A stretch of DNA of 64,000 nucleotides from Rhodococcoides fascians A44A (GTDB taxonomy: Bacteria > Actinomycetota > Actinomycetes > Mycobacteriales > Mycobacteriaceae), in contig NZ_JMEX01000008.1 in assembly GCF_000760735.1 (NCBI RefSeq), positions 2,891,535 to 2,955,534 on the forward strand, given 5' to 3'. The notes beneath the pieces were generated by a model. The model was not told where the DNA came from. It made no database searches and saw nothing but the letters and a program-made list of their open reading frames with translations. Shown here one piece after another: positions 16,203-25,090 of this stretch. How positions within the stretch are numbered: position 1 is the stretch's first letter; every line of letters starts with the position of its first letter. A program made the translations under genes and the position numbers.

Positions 16203-17189
16203 ATGCGATTCGGACTCTTCATTCCTCAAGGCTGGCGACTCGACCTGGTCGGTATCGATCCTGCGGCGCAGTGGGACGTGATGCGGAACCTCGCATCCGC
16301 CGCCGACGCCGGACCGTGGGAATCATTGTGGGTGTACGACCATTTCCATACCGTCCCCGAGCCGACGGACGAGGCGACGCACGAGGCCTGGACTCTGATG
16401 TCCGCGTTCGCGGCGACGACGTCGCGCATCCGTCTGGGGCAGATGTGCACGTCGATGGCGTACCGCAATCCCGCGTATCTGGCGAAAGTTGCGGCGACGG
16501 TGGATCTGATCTCGGCCGGCCGCGTCGAAATGGGTATCGGTGCCGGCTGGTACGAGCACGAGTGGCGGGCATACGGATACGGCTTCCCTCCCGCCGGGCA
16601 GCGTCTTGGCGCACTCGAGGAGGGTGTGCAGATCTTCAAGCAGGCCTGGGAAACCGGTGAGGCGACGCTCGACGGCAAGTACTTCCAGGTCGATGGCGCT
16701 CGGGTGTGGCCCAAGCCGGTCCAGGAAGGCGGCATCCCTCTGTGGATCGCCGGCGGCGGCGAGAAGGTCACGCTGAAGATCGCGGCGAAGTACGCCGACT
16801 ACACCAACTTCGACGGCACCCCGGAGGGATTCACGCGTAAGTCGGAGTTGCTGAAGGGGCACTGCGACGCGGTCGGACGCGATTTCGACTCGATCGTGCG
16901 CTCGTCCAACTACAACGTCGCGATCGGGACCACGGAAGCAGAAGTGAAGGACAGGCTGGACCGGCTTCAGGCGCGTCTGACGCAGTACGTGGGGGCCGAG
17001 AAGGCGGACGCGGCGCTCGACGCGTTCCGTGGTCTTCCCGGTGTCGGCACGCCGGAGCAGATCGTCGAGAATTTGACGGCGCTGAAGGAGAAGGGGCTCG
17101 CGTACGGCATCTTCTATTTCCCGGAAGCCGCCTACGACCGTTCCGGCATCGAACTGTTCGAGCGCGAGGTCATTCCGGCCCTGTCGTGA
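16203..17189 (+). CDS. LLM-class F420-dependent oxidoreductase
   Basis: This 328-residue TIM-barrel enzyme belongs to the luciferase-like family that in actinobacteria uses reduced coenzyme F420. The typical pieces are MRFGLFIPQGW at the start, ESLWVYDHFHTVP near residue 45, RIRLGQMCTSMAYRNPAYLAK near 80-100, GRVEMGIGAGWYEHE near 115, and PLWIAGGGEKVT near 185. The ATG at 16203 is the natural start; upstream codons are non-family. It stands alone, divergent from dapC and convergent with a membrane protein. The substrate is unknown. Confidence 0.87.
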   Translation: MRFGLFIPQGWRLDLVGIDPAAQWDVMRNLASAADAGPWESLWVYDHFHTVPEPTDEATHEAWTLMSAFAATTSRIRLGQMCTSMAYRNPAYLAKVAATVDLISAGRVEMGIGAGWYEHEWRAYGYGFPPAGQRLGALEEGVQIFKQAWETGEATLDGKYFQVDGARVWPKPVQEGGIPLWIAGGGEKVTLKIAAKYADYTNFDGTPEGFTRKSELLKGHCDAVGRDFDSIVRSSNYNVAIGTTEAEVKDRLDRLQARLTQYVGAEKADAALDAFRGLPGVGTPEQIVENLTALKEKGLAYGIFYFPEAAYDRSGIELFEREVIPALS

Positions 17190-17200
17190 TCGGTGGTGCG

Positions 17201-17869
17201 CTACCGCAGTTCGTCGGGCAAGTCGTGCGGATCCACCAGGAGTTGCTGGTTGTCGGATTGACGGACCTTGGGGGACAGACCGATGTTGGCGACCAGCAGA
17301 GCCCATTCCGCTTCGCTGATCTCCGCGGTAGCGCGCTCGACCACCGATGCGTCCGTGGTGCCCCAGGCGATGGGCATCGGGGCGACCATCTGCCAGGTGT
17401 CGCTGATCGCGTTCTTGCTTCGATCCGACAGGACCGAGATCGACGGAACCAGTTCCCCTTCGACCAGTTCGTGGCCGGGCAGCGATCGGATGCTGCGTGT
17501 GACGAGGGCGTAGTGCGACGCGTCCGCGTCGGGCTTGGCGATGTCGATCAGCGCCAGCAGGGTGACGCCGCGTGCACGCGTCTCCGCGATGACGGCGGGC
17601 ACCAGCCCGCCTTCGGCATAGAGGTCCTCGACGGTGCCGACCTTGCGCGGCGCCCAGACGGTCACCCACAGCGACGTCGCCGCCGTGATCAGGAACACCG
17701 CGCCCAGAATGTAGGACCACGGGTGCGCCAACCAGAAGAACCACGCGGCGGCGGCGATCAGCACGACCGCGGTGACGACGGCGGAGACACGGAGCCGCCG
17801 GACGTCGCCCATGGTCTCGTTCACCGAGTTGGCGTGGGCAACGTCTACGGGAAAATCGAATCGGCGCAC
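17201..17869 (-). CDS. Membrane protein of unknown function (DUF3239-like)
   Basis: This 222-residue protein begins MRRFDFPVDVAHANSVNETMGD, followed by two close transmembrane helices at about residues 27-47 and 52-70 (VSAVVTAVVLIAAAAWFFWL and SYILGAVFLITAATSLWVTV). A soluble C-terminal domain of about 150 residues follows, with no motif I recognise. The arrangement and length resemble the DUF3239 family known from corynebacteria and rhodococci; this assignment is from memory. It lies 26 bases downstream of the XPB helicase gene on the same strand, so it may be co-transcribed with it. Confidence 0.6.
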   Translation of the reverse strand: MRRFDFPVDVAHANSVNETMGDVRRLRVSAVVTAVVLIAAAAWFFWLAHPWSYILGAVFLITAATSLWVTVWAPRKVGTVEDLYAEGGLVPAVIAETRARGVTLLALIDIAKPDADASHYALVTRSIRSLPGHELVEGELVPSISVLSDRSKNAISDTWQMVAPMPIAWGTTDASVVERATAEISEAEWALLVANIGLSPKVRQSDNQQLLVDPHDLPDELR

Positions 17870-17895
17870 CTGCCCATTATTAGCACGCCGGCAGC

Positions 17896-19551
17896 TCAGA
17901 TCGCAGGCCCCAGCATGTCGTCGGCGTCGGTGATGCGATAGGCGTATCCCTGCTCGGCGAGGAATCGTTGCCTGTGCGCAGCATATTCGGCGTCGAGGGT
18001 GTCCCGGGACACGACGGAGTAGAAATGCGCCTGTCCGCCATCGTGTTTCGGCCGAAGGAGGCGTCCGAGGCGCTGTGCTTCCTCCTGACGTGATCCGAAG
18101 GTTCCTGAAACCTGCACGGCCACAGATGCTTCCGGGAGGTCGATGGAGAAGTTCGCGACCTTGCTGACCACCAGGGTCTGAATCTCGCCCTTGCGGAACG
18201 CGTCGAAGAGGATTTCTCGTTCCTTGTTCTTGGTCGACCCCTGGATGACCGGGGCGTTCAGTGCCTCACCCAATTCGTCGAGCTGATCGAGGTACGCCCC
18301 GATCACCAACGTCGGCGCGTCCTCGTGCTTCGCCAGAATGGATTTCACCACGGCGATCTTGGTGTGCGCCGTCGAGCACAGTTTGTATCGCTCCTCCGGT
18401 TCCGACACCGCGTACGCCATGCGTTCGGCATCGGTCAGCGTGACGCGAACCTCGATGCATTCGGCGGGCGCGATCCAGCCCTGCGCCTCGATGTCCTTCC
18501 ACGGAGCGTCGTATCGCTTGGGGCCGATGAGCGAGAACACGTCGCCCTCGCGGCCGTCCTCACGGACCAGGGTCGCGGTCAGGCCGAGGCGACGCCGCGA
18601 CTGCAGATCGGCCGTCATGCGGAACACCGGCGCCGGAAGCAGGTGGACCTCGTCGTAGATGACCAGACCCCAGTCGCGCGAGTCGAACAGCTCGAGGTGC
18701 TTGTACTCGCCCTTGGTGCGACGAGTGATGACCTGGTAGGTGGCGATGGTCACAGGGCGAATTTCCTTGCGCTCGCCCGAGTACTCACCGATCTCTTCCT
18801 CGGTGAGCGAGGTACGCGCGATCAACTCGCGCTTCCACTGGCGGCCCGCGACGGTGTTGGTGACGAGAATCAGCGTCGTGGCCTTGGCCTTGGCCATCGC
18901 GGCGGCACCGACCATTGTCTTGCCGGCGCCACAGGGGAGGACGACGACGCCCGAGCCGCCGGCCCAGAACGAATCCGCGGCCATCTCCTGGTAGTCGCGC
19001 AGCGACCAATGGCCGCCCTCCTGATCCAGATCGATCGGGTGCGCTTCGCCGTCGACGTACCCGGCGAGGTCTTCCGCGGGCCAGCCGATCTTCAGCAGCA
19101 TCTGCTTGAGATGCCCGCGCTCGCTCGGGTGAACGATGACCGTGTCCTCGTCGACCTTGGCGCCGAGCATCGGCGCAATCTTCTTGTGCCGCATGACCTC
19201 GGTGAGGACGGCACGGTCCAGGCTGATGAGCGAGAGTCCGTGGACCGGGCTCTTCACCAGCTGAAGGCGTCCGTACCGTGCCATCGTGTCGACGATGTCC
19301 ACCAGCAACGGTTGAGGCACGGCGTAGCGCGAGTAGTTGACGAGTGCGTCGACGACCTGCTCCGCATCGTGGCCGGCCGCACGCGCGTTCCACAGTGCGA
19401 GCGGGGTGATGCGATAGGTGTGCACATGCTCGGGCGCTCGTTCGAGCTCCGCGAACGGAGCGATGGCGCCGCGCGCTTCACCGGCTTGCGGGTGGTCGAT
19501 TTCCAGCAGCAGAGTCTTGTCGGACTGGACGATCAAAGGCCCATCGGTCAC
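17896..19551 (-). CDS. XPB/ERCC3-type DNA helicase
   Basis: This 551-residue superfamily 2 helicase corresponds to mycobacterial XPB (Rv0861c, from memory), a 3'-5' DNA helicase thought to act in repair. The N-terminal damage-recognition-like domain (about 1-175) is followed by Walker A PCGAGKT (206-212), DEVH (300-303), the RED motif in TLVREDGREGD, and in the second RecA domain RQEEAQRLGRLLRP as motif VI. The GTG start has a strong GGAGGA ribosome site. The larger gene at 19674-21944, its usual partner, lies 122 bases upstream on the same strand. Bacterial XPB is common in actinobacteria but absent from most model bacteria. Confidence 0.93.
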   Translation of the reverse strand: MTDGPLIVQSDKTLLLEIDHPQAGEARGAIAPFAELERAPEHVHTYRITPLALWNARAAGHDAEQVVDALVNYSRYAVPQPLLVDIVDTMARYGRLQLVKSPVHGLSLISLDRAVLTEVMRHKKIAPMLGAKVDEDTVIVHPSERGHLKQMLLKIGWPAEDLAGYVDGEAHPIDLDQEGGHWSLRDYQEMAADSFWAGGSGVVVLPCGAGKTMVGAAAMAKAKATTLILVTNTVAGRQWKRELIARTSLTEEEIGEYSGERKEIRPVTIATYQVITRRTKGEYKHLELFDSRDWGLVIYDEVHLLPAPVFRMTADLQSRRRLGLTATLVREDGREGDVFSLIGPKRYDAPWKDIEAQGWIAPAECIEVRVTLTDAERMAYAVSEPEERYKLCSTAHTKIAVVKSILAKHEDAPTLVIGAYLDQLDELGEALNAPVIQGSTKNKEREILFDAFRKGEIQTLVVSKVANFSIDLPEASVAVQVSGTFGSRQEEAQRLGRLLRPKHDGGQAHFYSVVSRDTLDAEYAAHRQRFLAEQGYAYRITDADDMLGPAI

Positions 19552-19673
19552 GTGTTCCTCCTACAGAACTCTTCGGCGCAACGCGCCTGATGCGCATCGA
19601 AAATGCGCAACTGTTCCATTGTCCACATAACGTGCCGTCCGCGCATGTGAGCGGAACTGCATTGCCGCTCACG

Positions 19674-21944
19674 TCAGTCGACGAGAGCCACCGAGGTGAT
19701 GCGATGCAGGGTGAAGCGACGTACTTCACCGGTCGCGGGATCGAATGCCTCGAGCAGACCACCGCCCATCGCGACCGGATCGACGACGCGTCTCGACGCG
19801 GTGCCCTGGGCGTCGACGTAGCCGATTGTGACGCTTCGCCGCACCTGCAGTGCGGTCTGGAGCAGGGCGAGCGTCGCGGTTCCGGTTGCGCGGGTGCCGT
19901 CGGAACGCACGGTGTGACCGCTCGCCCGGGAGGCGCGTTCGCCCGCTCGCAGTTCGGTGACGAGCCGGGCGAGTTGCTCGTCGGTGGGTACGGCCGGGCT
20001 GCGGAACTGGGCTCGGGTTCTGCGGACCGGGACCCGCGCACCGCGGCTGCGGAGGTCGACGATGGCGCCGTTGGAATCCTCGCCTGCGGGTGCAAGCCCC
20101 GCCGCGGTGAGGACGTTCATGACTTCGGCCAGGGGCGCTTGCGAGATGGCGACCGTCGGAGCGAGCGCGCGGAGCGCCAGTTGTTCGCTCGCCGGGGAGG
20201 CCAGAACCTCGGCGAGCAGAGCCGGATCTTCGCACCGGACGAACGACGAGGCCACACCGGCCCGGAGTCGTCCGTGGCGCCGGGCGACGTCGTCGATCAG
20301 GTAGCTCAGTCCCTGCGGAACCGGGGTACGGGAGTGTGTGGTGAACAGACTGTGCAACTCGGCCGCGCTCATGCCCACGTCGAGAGCTCGGCGCAGACTG
20401 TCCTCGGTGATCCGGTACATCGTCGCCGCGCCTGCCGACTCGACGTCGGCCACGAGCTCGATCCGGTCGTTCAGATCAGGTTCGAGAGGTCCCGGTGCCA
20501 CCAGGGTGAGGTCGGCCTGGAGGAGGATGTAGTCGATCGGTTTCGGAAGAACGGACCGCATGGCGGCTTCGGCGTCGCCGCCGTGCAACAACGCTTTGCC
20601 CGGTGACGACAGCGCACCGCGGGCGACGATGCCGAGGGTCGTGGCTTCGTCGATCATCTTCTGCGTCGGGCGCATCGCGAACCTGGCCGCTGCCCGTGGA
20701 CGTCTCCAGCCGAGTCCGCGCGAGACGTCGGCGGGCGTCACCGAGTTTCCGGCGCCCAGATCGGCCAGGTACTCGAGGATCGTACGACGGTCGCGCGGGG
20801 CCGCAGGCGAGCGAACTTCCTCGGACAGCGCGGCGACGGGTTTGTCGTTGGAATCGCGCATACCGATGAGCCAGGGGGCACGCTGCAGATCGAGCCACGC
20901 CGACGCCAGGGCGTGCCAGCGCGCGGCAGGCGTTGCCGTCGTCCAGGCGTCGACGGCGGAGGTGGGCGCCCAGTAGTCGTCGCCGGAGTCGTTCGACGGA
21001 AGGGGATCGGGGGTGCCGCTGGAGATCAAGCCCGCGGCCGCGAGGAGTTCGACGAGCAGTCCCACCTGGTTCTCGTCGAGACCCGTCGCTTTGGTGATGC
21101 GTTTGAGTTCTCGGATGCCGAGACCGCCGGCCTTCAGCGCCGGGGCGGGTGCGACCGCCAAGGACTCGATGATCGCCGCGCAATGCCTGATCAGCTCGAG
21201 CGATTCGCCCGCCGCCGCGGCGTCGACGTCGGCTGCCGTGTACTTGGTCGTCGTCGGCTTGGGTGGAGTCAGCGAGGTGGGATCGGAGATCGGCTCGCCG
21301 CGCAGCGCCTGACCCACCTGATGCGGAAGCTCGACCGTCTGCTCGTCCAGCCACGTCAGCAGCCCGGCGCGCAGCAGCTTCTGGACCGGACGGTCCGGCG
21401 ACGTGCCCGGCGCGGCATCGCGGGTCCGACCGACGGGAGAAGACCTCGCGAGAGTGTCGAGCAGGCCACGTTCGCTCGATTCGATACCGGCGAGCGCTTC
21501 GGTGACGCGCTCGGGCGTGAGTGAGTCGTCTGCGTCCAGGATGCGGCCGATTCGCCACGGCACGGCGTCCGGTGCCGCGGGAGCCATCCGAAGGGTTCGA
21601 GTGCCCCAGACCAGAGCGCGTTCCCGCAGCGCCGTCAGCGCACGATCGACGGCTTTGGCGGTGGCGCGCTTGTCGATCACGTCGTCGAGACGCGCACGAG
21701 TCACCGGCAGATCACCCGCACCCTCGATCGAGAGAAGCTCGAGAATCGTCAGCGCGAGGGTGTCGAGTGAGTCGGCGCTACGGAGAATCGACGCGCGCTG
21801 CTCGGCGCGGCCGGCGAGAACACCGATGGTCGACGGCGGTGGCACCGTCAGGTCCGGACGCAGCGTGAGAAAGCCGACGAGTTCGGAATCGGAGCGGGAC
21901 TCCAGCCACGTGGCGAGGTCCGGTGGCGCTGCTTTATCGGTCAT
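19674..21944 (-). CDS. Helicase-associated protein (XPB partner) with WYL-like C-terminus
   Basis: This 756-residue protein is the usual upstream neighbour of bacterial XPB in actinobacteria (Rv0862c type, helicase C-terminal domain-3 family). The N-terminus (LATWLESRSDSELVGFLTLRPDL) and several winged-helix-like repeats (LPVTRARLDDVIDKRATAKAVDRALTALRERAL; LGIRELKRITKATGLDENQVGLLVELLAAAGLI) suggest a scaffold that binds DNA or the helicase. The last 70 residues (RRSVTIGYVDAQGTASRRVVDPVAMGGG, then EVRRFTLHRITSVAL) have the pattern of a WYL domain, which often binds nucleic-acid ligands. No Walker motif is visible. A GTG one codon upstream is an equal start; the mRNA may be leaderless. Confidence 0.8.
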   Translation of the reverse strand: MTDKAAPPDLATWLESRSDSELVGFLTLRPDLTVPPPSTIGVLAGRAEQRASILRSADSLDTLALTILELLSIEGAGDLPVTRARLDDVIDKRATAKAVDRALTALRERALVWGTRTLRMAPAAPDAVPWRIGRILDADDSLTPERVTEALAGIESSERGLLDTLARSSPVGRTRDAAPGTSPDRPVQKLLRAGLLTWLDEQTVELPHQVGQALRGEPISDPTSLTPPKPTTTKYTAADVDAAAAGESLELIRHCAAIIESLAVAPAPALKAGGLGIRELKRITKATGLDENQVGLLVELLAAAGLISSGTPDPLPSNDSGDDYWAPTSAVDAWTTATPAARWHALASAWLDLQRAPWLIGMRDSNDKPVAALSEEVRSPAAPRDRRTILEYLADLGAGNSVTPADVSRGLGWRRPRAAARFAMRPTQKMIDEATTLGIVARGALSSPGKALLHGGDAEAAMRSVLPKPIDYILLQADLTLVAPGPLEPDLNDRIELVADVESAGAATMYRITEDSLRRALDVGMSAAELHSLFTTHSRTPVPQGLSYLIDDVARRHGRLRAGVASSFVRCEDPALLAEVLASPASEQLALRALAPTVAISQAPLAEVMNVLTAAGLAPAGEDSNGAIVDLRSRGARVPVRRTRAQFRSPAVPTDEQLARLVTELRAGERASRASGHTVRSDGTRATGTATLALLQTALQVRRSVTIGYVDAQGTASRRVVDPVAMGGGLLEAFDPATGEVRRFTLHRITSVALVD

Positions 21945-22005
21945 CACGTATCAGATTAGTGACCTGGGCTGGTGTATGCCGCAGCGCAGGTGTCAAAATG
22001 GGCGC

Positions 22006-22194
22006 ATGGTGAACAAGTCGAAGAAGCCCTATGTCGATCCAGGCTGGCCGGACACCGCACGCGGTGACCATGCGGTGACAGAATTGTCGTCCACGCGCTC
22101 GGGAGGCTTGTCGCCGTACGGCGAGGAGACCGAGTTCCCGCTGCCCGTGGAGGAACTGCCCTACGCGCACCCTGTGACCGTCGTCAACCGCTGA
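22006..22194 (+). CDS. Small conserved acidic protein (Rv0863-like)
   Basis: This 62-residue soluble protein starts MVNKSKKPYVDPGWPDTARGDHAV and ends EELPYAHPVTVVNR. It sits between the XPB-partner gene and rpfA, where M. tuberculosis has the small gene Rv0863, so it is likely the counterpart. It has no transmembrane segment and no metal-binding cluster; I do not recognise a function. The strong terminator at 22213-22256 follows the stop codon by 18 bases, which supports a real transcribed gene. Confidence 0.65.
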   Translation: MVNKSKKPYVDPGWPDTARGDHAVTELSSTRSGGLSPYGEETEFPLPVEELPYAHPVTVVNR

Positions 22195-22212
22195 CACAGC
22201 CGATACGAACAG

Positions 22213-22256
22213 ACGAGAAAGGCCCCCGAGACCACGGTCTCGGGGGCCTTTCTCGT
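22213..22256. terminator. Long perfect hairpin, bidirectional terminator
   Basis: A 20-bp perfect stem (22213-22232 with 22237-22256) with a four-base loop CACG separates the convergent small gene and rpfA. The stem begins ACGAGAAAGGCCC and is GC-rich in the middle, with AAA/TTT near its base, so either strand can form a hairpin followed by a short U tract. Confidence 0.9.
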
Positions 22257-22270
22257 ACCGGCGATGTGCC

Positions 22271-23085
<815 letters not shown>

Positions 23086-23329
23086 CTTGGTGGGGGTCCG
23101 TTTCCGCGGGACGAGGTTTGGCGCTGCGGGAACGGATTCGGCCGAAGTTTCTCAGCCGCCACTGACCGTACTGAAGTTCCCGTGGAGTGTCACCATTTGG
23201 TAACTGTTGCTTTTTCGAGCCGCAACGCGGCGTGCTCGTGTCCGATTTTCGGTAACGAACGAATCTGCAGCTAGAGGCGTCGGCACCGCGACGACGTCCG
23301 TCCGTTGCCCTTCCGTTACCACCCTGTTA

Positions 23330-23345
23330 TGTGATGGAAGTCACA
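23330..23345. promoter_or_regulatory. Crp/GlxR-type cAMP-receptor site in the rpfA promoter
   Basis: TGTGATGGAAGTCACA is a perfect TGTGA-N6-TCACA site. It lies 445 bases upstream of the rpfA start and about 250 bases upstream of the riboswitch, and 35 bases before the end of the YccF gene. From memory, the mycobacterial cAMP receptor Rv3676 controls rpfA through such a site. Between it and the riboswitch (about 23086-23329) I see no gene. Confidence 0.75.
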
Positions 23346-23379
23346 CCCATCCGGATTGGGGCGGAAGGGGCAGAAGTGA

Positions 23380-23751
23380 TCACGCGTCGACGATGTCCTT
23401 GCCGAGCGGCATCAGGGAGATCGGAATCATCTTCAGGTTCGCGATCGCAAGCGGGATCCCGATGATGGTGATGGCCATCGCGACGGCAGTCGCGATGTGC
23501 CCGATGGCGAGCCAGACACCGGCGACGATCAACCAGATCACGTTGCCGATCACCGATGCGACCCCCGACGTCGGACGTTCGACGACCGTCTTTCCGAACG
23601 GCCACAGTGCGTAGACGCCGATTCGGAAGGACGCGATTCCGAACGGAATCGTGACGATGAGGATGCAGCAGATGATTCCCGCTGCGAAATATCCGAGGGC
23701 GAGCCACAGCCCGCCGAAGATCAGCCAGATGATGTTAAGTATCGGACGCAT
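23380..23751 (-). CDS. YccF-family inner-membrane protein
   Basis: This 123-residue membrane protein is built of two repeated halves, each with the family pattern: NIIWLIFGGLWLALGYFAAG (residues 6-25) and NVIWLIVAGVWLAIGHIATA (70-89). Each half is followed by a helix and a conserved end (IPFGIASFRIGVYALWPFGK and IPLAIANLKMIPISLMPLGK). Four helices in two hairpins are expected. The function of YccF proteins is not established. It is followed downstream by rpfA and preceded by another small membrane protein 15 bases away, so those two may be one unit. Confidence 0.88.
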   Translation of the reverse strand: MRPILNIIWLIFGGLWLALGYFAAGIICCILIVTIPFGIASFRIGVYALWPFGKTVVERPTSGVASVIGNVIWLIVAGVWLAIGHIATAVAMAITIIGIPLAIANLKMIPISLMPLGKDIVDA

Positions 23752-23766
23752 GGTCGGTACTCCCGT

Positions 23767-23985
23767 CTATCGTGCTCGTCGGCCGGAAAACAGTGCGAAC
23801 ACCAGCGCCAGCACGAAGCCGAGCGGTGCGGCGATCATCGCGGTCAGGTACAGCCACAGCGGCGGCTCGTTTCCGCCCACCGCCGGAACCAGAAAGATCG
23901 CCGCGATGGCAACCAGTCCGGCAACGAAAAGAACGAGTGCTACGCGCAGCAGAGCCGAGCTGCCTCGGGGTCGTCGATCGGTCAC
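23767..23985 (-). CDS. Small two-helix membrane protein
   Basis: This is a 72-residue protein from the GTG at 23985, which has TGGAG just upstream. After a basic N-terminus (VTDRRPRGSSALLR) there are two transmembrane segments, at about residues 14-34 and 43-66, and the C-terminus is basic (SGRRAR), so both ends should face the cytoplasm. The frame runs further upstream without a stop, but only this start has a ribosome site and a sensible topology. No family recognised. The stop lies 15 bases before the yccF-like start. Confidence 0.6.
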   Translation of the reverse strand: MTDRRPRGSSALLRVALVLFVAGLVAIAAIFLVPAVGGNEPPLWLYLTAMIAAPLGFVLALVFALFSGRRAR

Positions 23986-24154
23986 ATCTCCAGACGGTAG
24001 TCGCTCGCCGGACGTCGGCTCACCCGACGGAGAAACCCAGGTGCTTGCACCGGCCCACTCGCGGTAGACTGTCGTATTCGCGTCTCGCCGATCGTGCGGG
24101 GCGCGAAATTTTGTGCCAGCAACAACAATCGAGACAAATGGACGGGTGAGCGCA

Positions 24155-24568
24155 GTGCCTACCGGCAAGGTGAAGTGGTACGACGTCGACAAGGGATTCG
24201 GCTTTCTCTCTCAGGAGGAAGGTGAGGACGTCTATGTTCGCTCGTCTGCGCTCCCTGCAGGTGTCGACGGCCTCAAGGCCGGTCAGCGCGTGGAATTCGG
24301 CATGGCCGCAGGCCGCCGCGGACCGCAGGCGCTCAGTCTCAAGGTCCTCGAACCGGCTCCGACCGTGCGTCAGAACACTCAGGGTCGGCGTGAGCATGTC
24401 GAGCGCAAGCACACCCCGGACCAGCTGCACGGCATGGTCGAGGACATGATCACGTTGCTCGAGGCCACCATTCAGCCGGAGCTGCGCAAGGGCAAGTACC
24501 CGGACCGCAAGACCGCTCAGAAGATCTCCGAGGTCGTCCGCGCCGTCGCGCGTGAGCTCGACAGCTGA
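24155..24568 (+). CDS. cspB: Cold-shock-domain protein with C-terminal extension (CspB type)
   Basis: This 137-residue RNA/DNA-binding protein has a cold-shock domain at residues 1-65 with the RNP1-like motif KGFGFLS and the RNP2-like [10 protein letters not shown] helical C-terminal region of about 60 residues ([25 protein letters not shown]) is typical of the longer actinobacterial CspB (Rv0871, from memory). The GTG at 24155 gives the standard start [10 protein letters not shown]. The upstream 169 bases hold no gene; a leader of some 70 bases with A-rich patches follows a possible TAGACT -10 element at about 24064. It converges with the DUF2771 gene. Confidence 0.87.
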   Translation: MPTGKVKWYDVDKGFGFLSQEEGEDVYVRSSALPAGVDGLKAGQRVEFGMAAGRRGPQALSLKVLEPAPTVRQNTQGRREHVERKHTPDQLHGMVEDMITLLEATIQPELRKGKYPDRKTAQKISEVVRAVARELDS

Positions 24569-25090
24569 TCAGTCGGTCTTGGTCGCGATCGACCAGATCG
24601 CGTGGCTGATGATCTCCTCCTGCTGAGTGTCGGCGTCGATGACGCCCGACGGCAGTCGGATTTCGACGCCCAGTAGCTCCCTGCCCTCGTCGTCGAGGGG
24701 CTGGACCGTCATGCCCAGCTTCTCGTCGGGCAGGTAGAGGGTGTCCGACTCGACGGCGCCGTCGCCGTCCGCGTAGACCGCGGCGAGGATCCAGGGCGCC
24801 GACGTGATCTCACCGGGCAACGACAGCTGCAACGGGTGGCCCTCGCTCACCGGAACGGTGGCGCTGGTGCCGTCGGTGTCGCACAGCGGCTCGTTCACGG
24901 GGCAGTAGAGGTACGGCTCGACGACGACGGTTCTACCGTCGGCGAATGCGGTGACGGTCGGCCGATGCGACGGTGCATCCTTGACGAGCAACGCGAGAAC
25001 CGCGACGAACGCAACTGCGACGACTACGAGGCCGACGGTGCCGATGGCCAGTATCTTCTTGGTCTTCGGTGCGAAATTCACTGTGCTCAC
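24569..25090 (-). CDS. DUF2771 membrane-anchored protein
   Basis: This 173-residue protein has one N-terminal transmembrane helix (about residues 14-37, AIGTVGLVVVAVAFVAVLALL) and an extracellular beta-rich domain. Two cysteines in PYLYCPVNEPLCD probably form a disulphide. The pattern and the place beside the MFS gene match Rv0875c (DUF2771), function unknown. The GTG at 25090 overlaps the stop of the upstream transporter by four bases, so the two are translationally coupled and the protein may assist or modulate that transporter. Confidence 0.8.
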   Translation of the reverse strand: MSTVNFAPKTKKILAIGTVGLVVVAVAFVAVLALLVKDAPSHRPTVTAFADGRTVVVEPYLYCPVNEPLCDTDGTSATVPVSEGHPLQLSLPGEITSAPWILAAVYADGDGAVESDTLYLPDEKLGMTVQPLDDEGRELLGVEIRLPSGVIDADTQQEEIISHAIWSIATKTD

